Shown: positions 62,756-64,000 of the stretch, in pieces
How the letters are laid out: each line of letters begins with the position of its first letter
How positions within the stretch are numbered: the stretch's first letter is position 1
From: Granulicella mallensis
GTDB taxonomy: Bacteria; Acidobacteriota; Terriglobia; Terriglobales; Acidobacteriaceae
NCBI RefSeq assembly: GCF_014203225.1
Contig: NZ_JACHIO010000008.1
Span: forward strand, 62,001-126,000
Length of the DNA: 64,000 nucleotides
Direction: 5' to 3'
The notes under the pieces: generated by a model
The model's database searches: none
What the model was told of the DNA's origin: nothing
Seen by the model: the letters and a program-made list of their open reading frames with translations, nothing else
Program-made: the position numbers and the translations under genes

Positions 62756-62922
62756 AATTTCAAAAACCTAGCGAATACATCTAAACATCACAAAATAATA
62801 TATTTACAATGCCATATCGCCTTACAAGGGTGCTAGGTCAGCTTTAGCAAAAGTCACTTGATTTTGCGCTTCGGTACAATTGCGGTACAGCGCTCGGTGA
62901 GCCGGCCTGTCCAGGAGGTACC
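62756..62922. other. Putative attL side, between tRNA and integrase gene
   Basis: 167 bp, AT-rich, with the direct repeat CGGTACAATTGCGGTACAG near the end. The att core, if the tRNA is the target, should start in the tRNA 3' end and extend here; the matching attR is beyond the window. Confidence 0.45.
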
Positions 62923-64000
62923 GTGGCGACTATCGTCAAGACTCCATCTGCTACGTGGAAAGCAGTCATCCGCAAGACCGGCTGGCCCACGACAGCGAAG
63001 ACCTTTCGCACCAAACGAGACGCTGAAGATTGGTCGCGACGCACTGAGGACGAGATGGTGCGTGGCGCGTACATTCAGCGGGCAGGCGCTGATCGCCTTA
63101 CAGTAGCTGATGCTCTGACGCGATACCTAGCGGAGATAACTCCAAGCAAGCGGCCAAGCTCTCAAATATCAGATCGGCAGAGATCGGCAATCCTCACGAA
63201 GCACTTGGGCAAATACTCCCTGGCCGCAGTAACTCCCGAAGTCGCCGCGAAGTTTCGAGACCTACGGCTTGCCGGCGAAGATCGGAAGGACGCCATAGGC
63301 GGGCCCGTTCCACGCTCAAACGACACTGTTCGGCTCGACCTGGCATTATTGGGACACCTCTTCACAATTGCGATAAAAGAGTGGGGTATCGGTCTACCCG
63401 CGAATCCAGTCATGAACATCCGTAGACCAACGCCCGCTCCTGGTCGCAACCGTCGCCTCACTGCTGGCGAGGAAGCTAAGCTCCTTAAGGCTGTGGCTCT
63501 CCACAGTAACCCCATGCTCCGCTGGATCGTGGGCATCGCCCTCGAGACAGGGATGCGCTCCTCCGAGATCACCGGGCTTCGTCGAGTGCAAGTGGACTTG
63601 GATCGTCGAATTGTGCGGTTGCTGGAGACCAAAAACACGACACCGCGTACTGTCCCTCTAAGCAAAGATGCCGTCGAGATTTTCCGTGAGGCGATAACGC
63701 ATCCTGTGCGCCCCATAGACACCGATCTGATCTTCTTCGGAGAACCCGGTCGAGATGGCAAGCGTCGTCCATACAACTTCAATCCTGTATGGCTGAACAT
63801 CAAGCGCGAACAGGGGCTTGCCGATGTCCGCTTCCACGATCTGCGGCATGAGGCAGTAAGCCGATTCGTCGAAGCAGGCTTCTCGGACCAAGAGGTCTCC
63901 GCAATCAGTGGTCACAAGTCGATGCAAATGTTGAAGCGTTACACACATCTGCGAGCCGAGGACTTAGTGGCTCGTATGGACGAAGCCGCGTTACGACATA
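62923..64000 (+). CDS. Tyrosine recombinase (integrase), C-terminus cut by the window end
   Basis: At least 359 residues; the GTG at 62923 has AGGAGG 4 nt upstream. An N-terminal Arm-type DNA-binding domain (ATWKAVIRKTGW) and a SAM-like core-binding domain precede the catalytic domain. The full set is present: Arg212 (ETGMRSSEI), Lys237, His305 and Arg308 (HDLRHE), His331 (SGHKS) and Tyr340 (RYTHL). It faces away from the tRNA. Site-specific recombinases of this type insert phages and islands at tRNA 3' ends. Confidence 0.93.
   Translation, partial: MATIVKTPSATWKAVIRKTGWPTTAKTFRTKRDAEDWSRRTEDEMVRGAYIQRAGADRLTVADALTRYLAEITPSKRPSSQISDRQRSAILTKHLGKYSLAAVTPEVAAKFRDLRLAGEDRKDAIGGPVPRSNDTVRLDLALLGHLFTIAIKEWGIGLPANPVMNIRRPTPAPGRNRRLTAGEEAKLLKAVALHSNPMLRWIVGIALETGMRSSEITGLRRVQVDLDRRIVRLLETKNTTPRTVPLSKDAVEIFREAITHPVRPIDTDLIFFGEPGRDGKRRPYNFNPVWLNIKREQGLADVRFHDLRHEAVSRFVEAGFSDQEVSAISGHKSMQMLKRYTHLRAEDLVARMDEAALRH

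Overview
The window looks like chromosomal DNA of an acidobacterium of the Acidobacteriaceae type (Granulicella, Edaphobacter or Terriglobus-like). This rests on three long TonB-dependent, Oar-like outer-membrane receptors with an N-terminal carboxypeptidase-regulatory-like domain, a membrane-anchored winged-helix protein with TolB-like propeller repeats, an acidobacterial VWFA-type protein, Gly/His-rich secreted proteins, and many palindromic extragenic repeats. The genus is an inference.

Layout. 1-8.5 kb: a partial gene, a two-gene Cys-rich pair, a beta-propeller protein, and a minus-strand operon of ECF sigma factor, zinc-finger anti-sigma factor, 290-aa conserved protein and TPR-CHAT caspase-like lipoprotein. 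8.6-20.3 kb: a small secreted protein and a maltodextrin-utilisation locus (GH13 amylase, TonB-dependent receptor, CadC-like regulator, GH31 alpha-glucosidase). 20.3-28.3 kb: VWFA protein, GNAT acetyltransferase, the threonine degradation genes tdh and kbl (separated by an alginate-lyase-like gene and a glycine-zipper lipoprotein), and a BON-LysM protein. 28.3-37.7 kb: housekeeping genes (Rel/SpoT, alpha/beta hydrolase, miaA, TonB-like protein, mogA, DedA-type protein, PEGA-HtrA protease). 38-42 kb: a second receptor. 42-43.2 kb: a REP-associated transposase (RAYT) with three copies of its repeat. 43.3-45.4 kb: a lower-GC operon of six overlapping tiny HTH genes plus a 299-aa gene. 45.7-48.9 kb: B12-dependent ribonucleotide reductase. 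49.6-56.9 kb: two GntR/ABC-transporter operons. 57.4-61.8 kb: YceI protein, a small disordered protein and a third receptor. 62.7-64 kb: a CAT-anticodon tRNA and a tyrosine integrase facing away from it, which looks like the edge of an integrated element continuing past the window.

The most unusual locus is 43282-45434. Six HTH-like proteins of 58-94 residues, falling into two paralogous types, are all translationally coupled by overlaps and end in one larger protein of unknown function. The second is the sigma/anti-sigma/TPR-CHAT operon at 3762-8467. A third theme is a family of nested palindromes (five loci plus one isolated end) in long and internally deleted forms, at least one with 23-bp terminal inverted repeats.
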